Counted from the stretch's first letter, positions 27,544-36,938 are shown. The stretch: 64,000 nt of DNA from Paludibaculum sp. (GCA_029973955.1 JARKQJ010000194.1:1-64000); one strand, 5' to 3'. Program-made: numbers and translations. The notes: a model not told the origin generated them from the sequence alone.

Positions 27544-28476
27544 ATGTCCAAAATTGCCTTTCTCTTCCCGGGTCAGGGCTCTCAGGCCGCCGGCATGGGC
27601 AAGGCGCTGGCTGACAGCCACGCCTGTGCCAAAGCCGTTTTCCAGGAGGCCGATGAAGCCCTGGGCTTCGCCATCTCTCAGCTCTGTTTCGAAGGCCCCG
27701 ACGACCAGCTCCGCCTGACCGAAAACACTCAGCCGGCACTGCTCACCGTCAGCATCGCCGCCCTTTCCGTCCTCAAGGAAGCCGGTTACCAGCCGAGCTT
27801 CGTGGCCGGCCACAGCCTGGGCGAATATTCGGCCCTGGTCGCCGCCGGATCTCTGAAGTTCGCCGACGCCGTCCGCCTGGTGCGCAACCGTGGCCGCTAC
27901 ATGCAGGAAGCCGTGCCCGCGGGAGTGGGCGCGATGGCCGCCATCCTCAAGCCGCCCATGGACCAATTGGAGTCGATCCTTGCCGAGGCGGCCCAGGGCG
28001 AGGTGGTTTCACCCGCCAACTTCAACTCGCCGGACCAGCTCGTGATCGCCGGACACGCCGGCGCCGTGGCGCGCGCCAGCGAGGCACTGAAGGCCGCCGG
28101 TGCGAAACGCGCTGTTCCGCTGCCCGTCAGCGCCCCCTTTCACTGCGCCCTGATGGCGCCGGCCCAGCAGCGGCTCAAGGTCGATCTCGACGCCACTCTC
28201 TTCCAGGACCTCAACATCCCGCTGATCAATAACGTGGCCGCGCGCACCATCACCACCGGTAGCGATGCCCGCGAAGGACTCTACCTCCAGGTGCCCGGCA
28301 CCGTCCGCTGGACGGACTCCATGCGTGCCCTCGCCGCCGCGGGCGTGTCCAAGGCCGTCGAGGTCGGCGCCGGAGCAGTGCTCTCCGGCCTGATGCGCCA
28401 GATCGAGCCGAGTGTCACAATGACTAAGTTTGGGGAGCCGGTTGACCTCGAGAAGGTCGCCGCACTCCTCGCCTGA
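27544..28476 (+). CDS. fabD: Malonyl-CoA:acyl-carrier-protein transacylase
   Basis: FabD loads malonyl groups onto acyl carrier protein for fatty-acid synthesis. The 310-residue protein has 'FLFPGQGSQAAGMGK' (7-20), the nucleophile Ser91 in 'GHSLGEYSALVAAG', Arg in 'LVRNRGRYMQEAV', the catalytic His in 'SAPFHCALM', and Gln in 'NFNSPDQLVIAG'. Length and motifs match standard FabD. An AAGAGG ribosome-binding site precedes the ATG. It is separated from other fab genes here, sitting between a glycosidase-like gene and a PpiC-type lipoprotein gene. Confidence 0.96.
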   Translation: MSKIAFLFPGQGSQAAGMGKALADSHACAKAVFQEADEALGFAISQLCFEGPDDQLRLTENTQPALLTVSIAALSVLKEAGYQPSFVAGHSLGEYSALVAAGSLKFADAVRLVRNRGRYMQEAVPAGVGAMAAILKPPMDQLESILAEAAQGEVVSPANFNSPDQLVIAGHAGAVARASEALKAAGAKRAVPLPVSAPFHCALMAPAQQRLKVDLDATLFQDLNIPLINNVAARTITTGSDAREGLYLQVPGTVRWTDSMRALAAAGVSKAVEVGAGAVLSGLMRQIEPSVTMTKFGEPVDLEKVAALLA

Positions 28477-28571
28477 TCTTTGCGGCTTTCGCCTCTTGTG
28501 TACTCCACCTGCCCGCACAGGTGTTGAGCTCCCTGGAGAGCGAAACTCAAGGCTGGGATGATGGAAAATCC

Positions 28572-28595
28572 GGGTCCGGCCGCCAGGCCGGACCC
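28572..28595 (+). terminator. Strong GC hairpin downstream of fabD
   Basis: GGGTCCGGCC and GGCCGGACCC form a perfect 10-bp stem around the loop GCCA, about 95 nt after the fabD stop. There is no T-run after it, so it could be a Rho-independent-like end, an mRNA stabiliser or a roadblock before the PpiC-type gene. Confidence 0.5.
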
Positions 28596-28654
28596 GCCTG
28601 GCCGAATCCTCACGGAACAGATTGCTGTGCCTTTGGCTACAATTGATACAACCC

Positions 28655-29683
28655 ATGAACAAGCGTAGAAGTGCGTTTCTGCTTGTGGCGGTTCTGGCCG
28701 CCGCTGCTGCCGGGTGTAAGAAGTCAGTCCCCGCCGACGTATCCGCCATGGTGAATGGCCGGGCCATCACCAACGCCGACCTCGACAAGCAATTCAAGCG
28801 GCAGTTCCCCCAGCAGCCGGAAGGCACCTCGCCGGATCAGGTGCAGTTCCAGAAGTTGGAACTGTTGCGCGCCATGATCGATGAGGAGATCCTGCTCCAG
28901 CGCGCCGAGAAACTCTCCCTGCTCGCCAAGGATGAGGAAGTGGATCAGCGCCTCAATCAGTTGAAGGCGCCGCACACGCAGGAGGAGTTTCAGAAGCAGC
29001 TCGACGCCCAGGGCATGACTGTCGAATCCCTCAAGGCGCAGATTCGCCGCACACTCTCCATTGACAAGCTCCTCAATAAGGAAATCGGCAACCAGATCAA
29101 CATCAGCGACAAAGATGTGGAAGCCTTCTACGAATCCAACAAGGGCGCATTCCGCTTCCCCGAAACCACCTATCACGTCGCCCGCATCGTCGTGACGCCG
29201 GGCCCGAATCCCGATGTCCGCAATCTCGCCGGCAACAAAGCGCAGAACGAAGACCAGGCGCGCAAGAAAATGCTGATGATCGAGGCGCGCTTGCGGCAGG
29301 GCGACGACTTCTCCCGGCTCGCGCAGAACTTCTCGGAAGACCCTCAGAGCGCTGCCAATGGCGGTGACATGGGCTTCATCCCCGAATCCGCCCTCGCCCA
29401 GGCCGACGCAGAAACCCGCAAGGCCATCCTGACCCTGACGCCCGGACAGGTCTCCTCCCCCATCCGCACGCAAGGCGGCTGGCACATACTCAAGCTCGTC
29501 ACCCGCGAGCCGGCAGGCCAGCGCGAACTCAACGATCCGCGCGTCCAGCAGAATATCCGTGAAACCCTGCGCACCCGCAAGGAACAACTGCTCCGCAACG
29601 CCTACTTCGATGCCTGCCGCAACGAGGCGCAGATCGTCAACTACCTCGCCATCTCCATCGCCCCCGGCTTCGATAAGAAGTAG
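28655..29683 (+). CDS. PpiC/SurA-type peptidyl-prolyl isomerase lipoprotein
   Basis: The 342-residue protein begins with a lipoprotein signal (MNKRRSAFLLVAVLAAAAAGC, lipobox AAGC at 17-20 or close by). It has the SurA-like N-terminal chaperone region ('VSAMVNGRAITNADLDKQF', 'LLRAMIDEEILLQRAEKL') and a parvulin domain (about 165-275) with 'THHVARIVV'-like 'TYHVARIVVTP', 'FSRLAQNFSEDPQSAANGGDMGFI' and 'SPIRTQGGWHILKL'. It probably helps outer-membrane proteins fold in the periplasm, which fits a genome rich in TonB receptors. ATG 28655 is used; the frame opens earlier at 28622 but the extension would spoil the signal peptide. Confidence 0.88.
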   Translation: MNKRRSAFLLVAVLAAAAAGCKKSVPADVSAMVNGRAITNADLDKQFKRQFPQQPEGTSPDQVQFQKLELLRAMIDEEILLQRAEKLSLLAKDEEVDQRLNQLKAPHTQEEFQKQLDAQGMTVESLKAQIRRTLSIDKLLNKEIGNQINISDKDVEAFYESNKGAFRFPETTYHVARIVVTPGPNPDVRNLAGNKAQNEDQARKKMLMIEARLRQGDDFSRLAQNFSEDPQSAANGGDMGFIPESALAQADAETRKAILTLTPGQVSSPIRTQGGWHILKLVTREPAGQRELNDPRVQQNIRETLRTRKEQLLRNAYFDACRNEAQIVNYLAISIAPGFDKK

Positions 29684-29735
29684 TTCGCCGCCCGTGGCGC
29701 GCCGCCGCACCCGCTGATATCGTGGATGCATCCCT

Positions 29736-31019
29736 ATGCTTCCACCCCCTGGCTGGGTCCCGTTTGAGTGGCCGGCCGCCTGGAAAGATCCCGCACTGCT
29801 CAGCCGTCTTGACGGCGGGCCGGTCAACTGCATTCTCTTCCCTCCGGATGTCCCGGCCCCGGTGCGCGAAGCGGCGGCCAAGAGTTTCGACACGCCCGCC
29901 ATCGCCTGGAAAAAATCGTCCGAATTGAACTGGAACTCGCCCGGCCCGGTGGCCGCCATCGGCGACGCAGTCTGGCCCGAACTCGCCCTACGCGCCCGGG
30001 AGAGCAACGGCAGCATGGAAGCCGGGCCCACGGGAGCACCCTGGCTCGACGCCAACGGCTGGCTGATCCAGATGGCGCTGTTTCGCGCCAACCCCGCGCC
30101 GGTCTGGATCCGCTCGGACCCGCCGGAGGACGCCGCGCGCTTCGAACTCGCCAACTACCGGCTCGCTCTCGCGGAAGCCTGCGCCTACGGCGCATCACGG
30201 CCGTTGTGGCTGGCCCCCGCCCTGGCCGCCGGCATCGCTGCCGGCAATGAGTTCGCACTCGCCACGTGGAGCAAACTGCTGGCCGAACTCCGCTGGCATT
30301 GCGTACGCAAGCAACAGACCCTATGGCCCGCCTTCGGCCGCCTTCTCATTCTCACCTCCTTCGCCGGCGCCAACGAGTTCAACGCCACGGAAGTGCTCAA
30401 TCTCGCGGCCCGCCGCAATCTCAGCTTCCGCATCGCCAATCCGGCCGCGCTTCAGCCCGCCTCACTGAATGGCGCACAGGCCGTGCTCTATATCGATGCC
30501 GAGCCGCTCTCCGCCTCCGCCGCAGCCGCGCTCGCAGGCTTCGTCGAAGCCGGCGGCCTGCTGCTTTGCATGCGGCAGCCGCCGGGCGTCTTCCGCAATC
30601 TCAAACCATCCAAGGAGGCCCATCCCCGCTTTGACATCTTTCTCTCCGGCAAAGGCCGCATCGCCTTCAGCCACAAGGCGTGGGACGACCAGTGGGTGCT
30701 CGCCCAGGACGCTCATCTGCTGATGAGCCGGCGCCACGACGCCGTGCGTCTCTTCAACGGCAGCTCTCTATTGCACTTCCACACCGCCTCCCCGGACGGC
30801 CGCCACTGGCTGGTCCACCTACTCAACTATTCGCTGCGCGAGCCGGCCAGCCAGGTCACGCTCCAGACCTGGGCCCGGATCTCCGGTGCGCGCTTCCACC
30901 TCCCTGAACGTGCGCCCGCTGCGCTCGAAATCCATCGCGAAACCGGCGCCTGCGAACTCTATCTCCCGCGCTTTTCAGTCTACTCTGCCGTAGAATTGGA
31001 GCTACAAACCAATGCGTAA
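29736..31019 (+). CDS. Uncharacterised protein, glycosidase-accessory-like
   Basis: I do not recognise this 427-residue protein. It has no signal peptide. Residues about 125-190 are helical ('NYRLALAEACAYGASRPLWLAPAL', 'GNEFALATWSKLLAELRWHC'). A Rossmann-like section follows ('LLILTSFAGANEFNATEVLNLAARRN', 'GAQAVLYIDAEPLSASAAAALAGFVEAGGLLLCM'), as in beta-galactosidase trimerisation or glutaminase-like domains. The end 'GRHWLVHLLNYSLREPASQV' resembles the C-terminal beta domain of the secreted glycosidase-like protein at 25561. This suggests distant kinship, with the barrel reduced or lost. The gene overlaps the DUF362 gene by 8 nt. Confidence 0.62.
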   Translation: MLPPPGWVPFEWPAAWKDPALLSRLDGGPVNCILFPPDVPAPVREAAAKSFDTPAIAWKKSSELNWNSPGPVAAIGDAVWPELALRARESNGSMEAGPTGAPWLDANGWLIQMALFRANPAPVWIRSDPPEDAARFELANYRLALAEACAYGASRPLWLAPALAAGIAAGNEFALATWSKLLAELRWHCVRKQQTLWPAFGRLLILTSFAGANEFNATEVLNLAARRNLSFRIANPAALQPASLNGAQAVLYIDAEPLSASAAAALAGFVEAGGLLLCMRQPPGVFRNLKPSKEAHPRFDIFLSGKGRIAFSHKAWDDQWVLAQDAHLLMSRRHDAVRLFNGSSLLHFHTASPDGRHWLVHLLNYSLREPASQVTLQTWARISGARFHLPERAPAALEIHRETGACELYLPRFSVYSAVELELQTNA

Positions 31020-32169
31020 GCCGTGTTCTGGGATCACACGCCGCGGGCTTTTCCACGCTGCCGCCGCTCTGCCTCTGGCCACTCTCCCCTCATGGGGCGG
31101 AGCGCCGGACACCGGCGCCCGCGTCAGCATTGCGCGCTGTCCGGACTACGGCCAGGCGCTCGCGCCGACGCTACACACCATGTTCGATCAGCTCGGCGGC
31201 CTCTCCGGCCTCGTCCGCAACAAGACCGTCGCCATCAAGGTGAATCTCACCGGCAGCCCGGATTCGCGCCTCGGCAACACGCCCGCGGAGTACGCCCAAT
31301 ACACGCATCCGGCCGTCATCGGCGCCACGGTTCGCCTCATCGGCGAAGCCGGCGCCCGCCGAATCCGCGTCCTCGAAGGCGCCTTCTCCACCGACGATCC
31401 TCTCGAAGAGTTCATGCTCCAGGTGGGCTGGGATCCTCTCCCTATCCTCAACGCCGCGCCCAACGTGGAAATGGTGAACACCAACATCCGCGGCCGTTTC
31501 AGGAACTACGCCCGCTTCCAGACGCCCCGCGGCGGGCACCTCTTCCCCGGTTTCGATCTCAACATGGCTTACGAAGAGTGCGACGTGCTTGTCTCGCTGG
31601 CCAAGCTCAAGGAACACGGCACCTGCGGCGTCACCCTCTCGATGAAGAACATGTTCGGCGCCACCCCGCTCACCATCTATGGCGATCATGCGGGTAAGGA
31701 CGAGCCCGACGAAAATGGCGCCCGCGGAGGCCGCGGCTCCGTCATGCACGCCGGCAGCCGCGCGCCCGCCGCCAGCGCGCCTCAGCCGAAGAAGAACACC
31801 GCGGGGAGCAACGACAAGTGGCGCATGCCCCGCATCGTCGCCGATCTTACCGCCGCACGCCCCATTCACCTCGCCCTCATCGATGGCATATTCACCATGG
31901 CGGGTGGAGAAGGCCCCTGGAACGCCGGCCGCTTGCGCGCCGTTCGTCCCGGCCTGTTGGTGGCCGGCCTGAATCCCGTCTCCACTGACGCCATTGCCAC
32001 CGCCTGCATGGGCTTCGATCCGCTCGCCGCCCGCGGCACACCGCCCTTTGAACGCCGCGACAACTGCATTCTGCTCGCCGCCGAACTGGGCGCCGGCATG
32101 CCGGACCCCAGGCGCATTGAAGTGGCAGGCGTCCCGCTCAAAGACGCCGTCTTCCCATTCCGCGAATAG
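31012..32169 (+). CDS. Tat-exported DUF362 protein
   Basis: The 385-residue protein has a twin-arginine signal (ITRRGLFHAAAALPLATLP). The DUF362 core shows 'VAIKVNLTGSPDSR', 'THPAVIGATVRLIGEAGARRIRVLEGA', 'NMAYEECDVLVSLAKLKEHGTCGVTLSMKNMFG', and 'GLNPVSTDAIATACMGFDP'. A low-complexity Ala/Lys/Gly linker of about 35 residues (near 240-275) splits the domain. The iron-sulfur ferredoxin extension seen in some DUF362 proteins is absent. Tat export suggests folding with a cofactor before transport. Function is unknown. The start overlaps the stop of the previous gene by 8 nt, so the two are probably co-translated. Confidence 0.85.
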   Translation: MRKPCSGITRRGLFHAAAALPLATLPSWGGAPDTGARVSIARCPDYGQALAPTLHTMFDQLGGLSGLVRNKTVAIKVNLTGSPDSRLGNTPAEYAQYTHPAVIGATVRLIGEAGARRIRVLEGAFSTDDPLEEFMLQVGWDPLPILNAAPNVEMVNTNIRGRFRNYARFQTPRGGHLFPGFDLNMAYEECDVLVSLAKLKEHGTCGVTLSMKNMFGATPLTIYGDHAGKDEPDENGARGGRGSVMHAGSRAPAASAPQPKKNTAGSNDKWRMPRIVADLTAARPIHLALIDGIFTMAGGEGPWNAGRLRAVRPGLLVAGLNPVSTDAIATACMGFDPLAARGTPPFERRDNCILLAAELGAGMPDPRRIEVAGVPLKDAVFPFRE

Positions 32170-32172
32170 CTG

Positions 32173-33648
32173 TTACTGCTTGGGAGCCGCTGCGCTTTGC
32201 GGCGCGGCCGCCGCTGGCTTCCGCACCTGTTCGTAGTAGCGCTGAATGTAGTCCTGCAGGTGCAGCGGCACTTCGTCGCGGTTCAGATCGGACCCGGCTT
32301 CCATGTGCTTGCCCGTGCGGTTCACATACGGCGTGCGGAGCTGCTGGTTCTTGGAGTTCTTCACTTCCACCATCACCTCGGCCTGCACGTTCAACGCACG
32401 CTTGCCCAACAGTTCGCTCAGTTTGCCCATCGCTTCCTGCTGCTGCGCCAGTTGCGTGTCCTTGTTGCCGTCCTGCTTGCCGATGCCGCTCTTCTCCTGG
32501 TTCGACGGCGCATCCTGGCTGCCGGACTGGTTGGCCTTGGCCTGCTGCGCCGATTCCGCATCCGCCTTCTGGTCGCCGGCCTGGGCGTCGTTCGGGTCGC
32601 CTTTCTGGTTCGGCTTGCCCTGCTGCGGCGGGCCCTTTTCGCCCTTCTCCCCGGCTTTCTGCCCGCCCTTGTTCGCCGCCTGCTTCGTCTCCCCGCTCGG
32701 CGATTCGATCTTCAGCTTGTCCATCATGTTCGCGAAGGCGTCGCGCATCTTGTCCAGCAAGCTGTTCTCCTTCTGTTGCTGGCCCTTCTGCTGAGGCGGT
32801 GCGCCTTCGCCCGGACGCTTGGCGTCTTCCGAGCCTGCCGGCGAGTTCTTCTTGCCGGCGGCGCCCTCGCCCTCTTCGCCGTTCTCGTTCTGCTCGTCCT
32901 GCTTGTCGCCGGTGCTCATCTGCTCGCCCATTCCCGGCTGGCCCACCTGGTTGGGATCCTTCACATCGACGCTCTTCAGCGACTCCTGGATGGCCGTGTC
33001 CTTCTCTTCCACGCCCGTCCCTTCCGGATCCTGCACGCTGATCCCGGGCAGATCGGGTAGTTTCTGGCCATTCTTCGCAAGCTGCTTCGCGCCGGGCTTC
33101 GGCGCCCCGGTGAGAGTATCAAAGGAGACCGTCGCCAGCGGCGCGTGCAAGTCGAAGCTGCGCAATACGCCGTAGCGCAAGGTGAAGAGGATCACCGCCA
33201 CACCCAACGCCGCCGACGCCACCCATGCGCTGCGGGGCCACACCAGGGGAATCGCCGTGCTCGCATCCGCGTCGGACGCCGCGCGCCTCGCCCGCTCTTC
33301 CACCACCGCGAGGAACTGCGCCTCCGGCGCCTTCCCTGCCCTGCCGCCGGCATAGTGGTACGCCGTCGACACCAGGTCAGACAAACCCAACGCCGCATCC
33401 ACTTTCTGCGCCACCTTGTACTCGGCGGGAATCCGGCGCCGGCCGCGCCACCACACAACTCCGGCGGTCAACACCAGAATCAGCCCCGGCCAGTACCACG
33501 CAAACACCCGCGAACCCAGCAGCAGCAGCAGCGCAAACGCGCCCAACCCGGCGGCCAAGCCCCAGGACAACTGCTCGAACAGCAGTTGTACGATGGCTCG
33601 CCTCCGTGCGGCTTGAATCAGGGCTTCGATAGGGTTCGCGTGCGTCAC
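32173..33648 (-). CDS. Membrane protein with Gln/Lys/Gly-rich disordered domain (DUF4175-like)
   Basis: The 491-residue protein starts at a GTG. Residues about 20-45 and 50-67 form a hairpin of membrane helices, 'EYKVAQKVDAALGLSDLVSTAYHYAGG' follows, and a third helix is at about 139-156. The rest (about 205-430) is strongly hydrophilic and rich in Gln, Lys, Gly, Glu and Asn, with no stable fold expected. The last 60 residues ('LQDYIQRYYEQVRKP') regain predicted helix. The 'LD.A..L.DL..TA' piece is typical of DUF4175-like proteins found near aerotolerance/MoxR-type operons, but no MoxR gene is present here. It follows the Oar-type receptor by 81 nt; a CATAAT hexamer at 33662-33667 may be its promoter -10. 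Confidence 0.72.
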   Translation of the reverse strand: MTHANPIEALIQAARRRAIVQLLFEQLSWGLAAGLGAFALLLLLGSRVFAWYWPGLILVLTAGVVWWRGRRRIPAEYKVAQKVDAALGLSDLVSTAYHYAGGRAGKAPEAQFLAVVEERARRAASDADASTAIPLVWPRSAWVASAALGVAVILFTLRYGVLRSFDLHAPLATVSFDTLTGAPKPGAKQLAKNGQKLPDLPGISVQDPEGTGVEEKDTAIQESLKSVDVKDPNQVGQPGMGEQMSTGDKQDEQNENGEEGEGAAGKKNSPAGSEDAKRPGEGAPPQQKGQQQKENSLLDKMRDAFANMMDKLKIESPSGETKQAANKGGQKAGEKGEKGPPQQGKPNQKGDPNDAQAGDQKADAESAQQAKANQSGSQDAPSNQEKSGIGKQDGNKDTQLAQQQEAMGKLSELLGKRALNVQAEVMVEVKNSKNQQLRTPYVNRTGKHMEAGSDLNRDEVPLHLQDYIQRYYEQVRKPAAAAPQSAAAPKQ

Positions 33649-33729
33649 TCTGTCTCTATCTATTATGACAAGGTGGGTGGCCGCGCCGGCTGGGCACGTC
33701 CCCCGGATGTTACCTGTCGCCGCCGCTGC

Positions 33730-36700
33730 TCAGAAGAAGAATCGCAAGCCGAACTGCGCCTGGAAGGGATTGCCGGACTGCGCCGTCGTGGCGGAGTTGT
33801 AGTCGCCAGCCGCGTTCGTCAACAGCATGAAGCGTGAATCGACGGCCACTGGCGCGCCCGTGGTGGCATTGATGCCAAGCCCATAGACATTGCCCTGCGA
33901 GGCGAAAACGACGTTGTCCATGTTGAACAGATTGAAGAGCTCGGCCGACAGTTGCAGCTTGTACCGCTCGCCGAACTGGAACGACTTCATCAGCCGCAGG
34001 TCGTTATTGAGCCACACCGGACGATTGCGGAACGAGTTCCGCGGGAACGGCACGCCCACCGCGGAATATGGCCGGTCTGTCCCGCTGGCCGCGTCGGCGT
34101 TCGTATCGCTGCCTACCACGGGGTTGATCGGAACGCCGGTGCGGAACCGCACGATGCCGGAAACCTCGAGCCCCCAAGGCAGGTGATAGAGCCCGTGCGC
34201 CGTCACCTGGTGCCGCATGTCGATGTCGGAGTAGTTGTAGTCCGGCCGCATGTCGTAGTTGTTCATCGTCGTGGCGCCGCCGCTGCTGCGCTCGTTGTCG
34301 TCGTCGGAGTAGTTGGTCGCGAAGGTGTAGAAGACGCCGCCGACGAACTTGCTGGAGCGGTACTGCGTCTGAACCACCAGCGCGCGGTACAGAGAGTGCG
34401 CGTTGCTCTCGCGCACCGTATAGGTGCCCTGCTGCGGAACGGGCCGCAAGGCGCGATTGAAGATCGGCCGTCCGTCCCCGGCGCGGATCGTCGGCACCGG
34501 CAGATTCCAATCCCGGTTGCGCTGCAGGTTCACCGCGTTGATCTGCTGATACTGCACCCCGGCCACCCACTGCTTCGCCAGTTCCGTCTCCGCGCCGATT
34601 CCGTATTGATACGAGCGCGGGTTCCGGAAGTCCTGGCTGAACGTGGTCAGATTCGCACCAATCAGCGGGTCCGGCGCCGTGCCGCCCGCCGCCAGCGACG
34701 CCGCCTGCTGCACCTTTTCCAGAGGAATGATCGGCAGCGCGCCCAAGCCGGAACTGTTCAGATCCACGCCCACCTGCTTGAACAGCGTGTAGACCGTCTG
34801 TGTGCTGTTCGACGCGAAAGGCCCGATCTGCAGGCTCACGTCGCCCGGCGGATTGCGGAAGTTGTTCGTCGGGCTGGAGTACAGCAGCAGGGGCGAGGCC
34901 GCGTAAAAGATGCCGCCGTTGCCCCGGATCACCGTGCGATGGTTGCCGCCGATCGGCGTCCACGCGAATCCGGCGCGCGGCATGATCTGGTCCAGCGTGT
35001 TCTTCATCTTCGTCACGTCCAGCGTGCCCAGCGGGTAGGCGATGTTCACACGGCTCACCAACGTCGTGTTGCTGGCATCGATCTTCGGGTTCCACTGGCC
35101 TTCCCACCGCAGCCCGAGGTCCAGCGTGAAGTTGCGCCCCACCTTCCAGCTGTCCTGCACGAACAGCGCCAGTTGCGTTGCGCCATAGTCGGCCAGCAGG
35201 TTGCCCACCTGCCGGTTGTAGCGGACGTTGAAGTTATCAAAGCGGTTCGCGAAGGTGCCGCCCGTGCCCATGATGTCCAGGATGCCCGGAATGTCCGATG
35301 TGTTCTGGAAGCCGAAGGCCCCGAACTGATTGAAGCCGAAAGACTGATATGCGCTCATCCGGCTGTAGTCCACACCGAACTTCAGCGTGTGCTTGCCGGA
35401 GATCACAGTGGTCCCGCTGGTGATCTGCGTGCGCCAGTCGTCCTGCACCGTCGGTAGAAAATTGCGCGTTCCATACGTGCCGATATTGCCCGCGGCCATC
35501 GTGACAGACCGCTCGTTGGCTTCGCGCGGCCGCACCTCGTAACTCTGGCTGAACTTCACGTCACTCACTACGCTGGCCGAAAACAGGTGCGTGTACTGCA
35601 CGGTGCCAAAATGCGTGCGATCTCTCTCTGTGCCTTCATTGGAGAGAGCCAGGTTCGTAAAAGGATTCAACGCGCCGCCCACCGTCACCGAGTTCGGCTC
35701 GTCGGAGCGTGAATAGTTGTAGCGCAGGCTCAGCCGGTGTCCGGCGGCGAAGTTGTAGTCCATCTTGCCCGTGGTCGCCAGGGCGCTGTTCTTGCGCGTG
35801 AAATCCTGCTCCAGGCTCTGGAAATAGTTGAAGGCTTCCTGCGTCGCCGCGTTCGGCGTGAGCCCCGTGAGTGCTGTAAAGATCACCTGCGCCGGCGTGT
35901 TGGCCCGCTGGTACTCAGCCGCCCCGAAGTAGAACAGGCGGTTCTTGATCGCCGGACCGCCGATGTTGCCCCCAAACTGCTGCAGCGACTCCGATGGCTG
36001 CCGTTTGAAGATCGGATTATCGGCGCTCAGCGAACGGTCCCGGTTCTGATAAAACGCCCCGCCGTGTACCTCGTTGGTGCCGCTCTTCGTGATCACGTTC
36101 AGCACCCCGCCCGTCGATCGCCCATATTCCGCCGCATAGCCGCTGCTCACCGCCTGAAACTCCTGGATCGAGCCCTGCGGGATGGTGAAGTTGAAGTTCG
36201 AGCGCTCGCCGCCTCGAATGCCTCCATAGAACGGCTGGTTGTAGTCCGCGCCATCCACCATGATGTTGCCGTTGATGCCCCGCTGGCCGGAGAACGACAA
36301 CTGGCCGCGCGACGGTTCCACCTGCACCGTCGGCGTCAGAGTTGCGAAGTCATGGAAACGCCTCCCGTTGATGGGCAGGTCCTGAATCGCGCGGTTCGTA
36401 ATCATCGCCGAGGGCGCCGGCAGCGCGACATTGATCATCGAATCGGCGACATCAATGCTCTGCGTGGTGGCCTGCACCTGCAGCGTGATGTCGATACTCA
36501 GCGCCGCACCCACGGACAACTGAAGCCCTGTCACGGTGGTGGCCGCGAATCCCGGGCTCTCCACCACCACCTGGTACTCCCCCGGATCCAGTTGCACGGC
36601 ACGGTACTGGCCTTCGCCTCCGGACTTCACCTCCCGGATGGTGCCCGTTGCCGTATTTGTCAGTTTGATCTCCGCGTTGGGCACTACGCCCCCCTTCGGG

Positions 36701-36804
36701 TCGAGAACAGTGCCGGATACCTGCGATCTGTTGGCGTCTGCCTGGCCCCACATGGTGAGGGCAGAGCAGAGGAGCAGCGTGGCGAGGCGGGGACTCAGCC
36801 GCAT
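33730..36804 (-). CDS. Oar-like TonB-dependent receptor with carboxypeptidase-regulatory domain
   Basis: This 1024-residue outer-membrane protein has a signal peptide (1-20, LLLCSALTMWGQ). A carboxypeptidase-regulatory-like beta-sandwich follows (about 28-108, 'SQVSGTVLDPKGGVVPNAEIKLTNTATG'), then a TonB plug (about 125-235, 'NVALPAPSAMITNRAIQDLPINGRRFHDFATLTP', 'GINGNIMVDGADYNQPF') and a long barrel ending FGLRFFF. This is the Oar/OmpA-related receptor type that is greatly expanded in Solibacter-like acidobacteria. Ligands are usually plant or microbial oligosaccharides or peptides, unknown here. An AGAGGTGA ribosome-binding site precedes the ATG. The 182-nt upstream gap holds a 7-10-7 inverted repeat. 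Confidence 0.94.
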   Translation of the reverse strand: MRLSPRLATLLLCSALTMWGQADANRSQVSGTVLDPKGGVVPNAEIKLTNTATGTIREVKSGGEGQYRAVQLDPGEYQVVVESPGFAATTVTGLQLSVGAALSIDITLQVQATTQSIDVADSMINVALPAPSAMITNRAIQDLPINGRRFHDFATLTPTVQVEPSRGQLSFSGQRGINGNIMVDGADYNQPFYGGIRGGERSNFNFTIPQGSIQEFQAVSSGYAAEYGRSTGGVLNVITKSGTNEVHGGAFYQNRDRSLSADNPIFKRQPSESLQQFGGNIGGPAIKNRLFYFGAAEYQRANTPAQVIFTALTGLTPNAATQEAFNYFQSLEQDFTRKNSALATTGKMDYNFAAGHRLSLRYNYSRSDEPNSVTVGGALNPFTNLALSNEGTERDRTHFGTVQYTHLFSASVVSDVKFSQSYEVRPREANERSVTMAAGNIGTYGTRNFLPTVQDDWRTQITSGTTVISGKHTLKFGVDYSRMSAYQSFGFNQFGAFGFQNTSDIPGILDIMGTGGTFANRFDNFNVRYNRQVGNLLADYGATQLALFVQDSWKVGRNFTLDLGLRWEGQWNPKIDASNTTLVSRVNIAYPLGTLDVTKMKNTLDQIMPRAGFAWTPIGGNHRTVIRGNGGIFYAASPLLLYSSPTNNFRNPPGDVSLQIGPFASNSTQTVYTLFKQVGVDLNSSGLGALPIIPLEKVQQAASLAAGGTAPDPLIGANLTTFSQDFRNPRSYQYGIGAETELAKQWVAGVQYQQINAVNLQRNRDWNLPVPTIRAGDGRPIFNRALRPVPQQGTYTVRESNAHSLYRALVVQTQYRSSKFVGGVFYTFATNYSDDDNERSSGGATTMNNYDMRPDYNYSDIDMRHQVTAHGLYHLPWGLEVSGIVRFRTGVPINPVVGSDTNADAASGTDRPYSAVGVPFPRNSFRNRPVWLNNDLRLMKSFQFGERYKLQLSAELFNLFNMDNVVFASQGNVYGLGINATTGAPVAVDSRFMLLTNAAGDYNSATTAQSGNPFQAQFGLRFFF

Positions 36805-36834
36805 ATCGGTACGTCACCTCTCAGTGGTTGCTGA

Positions 36835-36865
36835 ATTGTCGAACAAGACCCCTCGACAAACTCAA
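36835..36865 (-). promoter_or_regulatory. Inverted repeat TTGTCGA-N10-TCGACAA over a possible promoter
   Basis: Perfect 7-nt arms lie at 36836-36842 and 36853-36859, 31 nt upstream of the receptor start. On the minus strand they fall between a weak -35 (TTGAGT, 36865-36860) and a -10-like GACAAT (36840-36835). This is the position expected for a repressor operator of the receptor gene. Confidence 0.4.
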
Positions 36866-36938
36866 TCAAGCATAGCCCAGGATGTTGAAATCTCCGTTAC
36901 AGATTTCGCGAACTCTTCGTGAACTTTCGAGGCTCACC

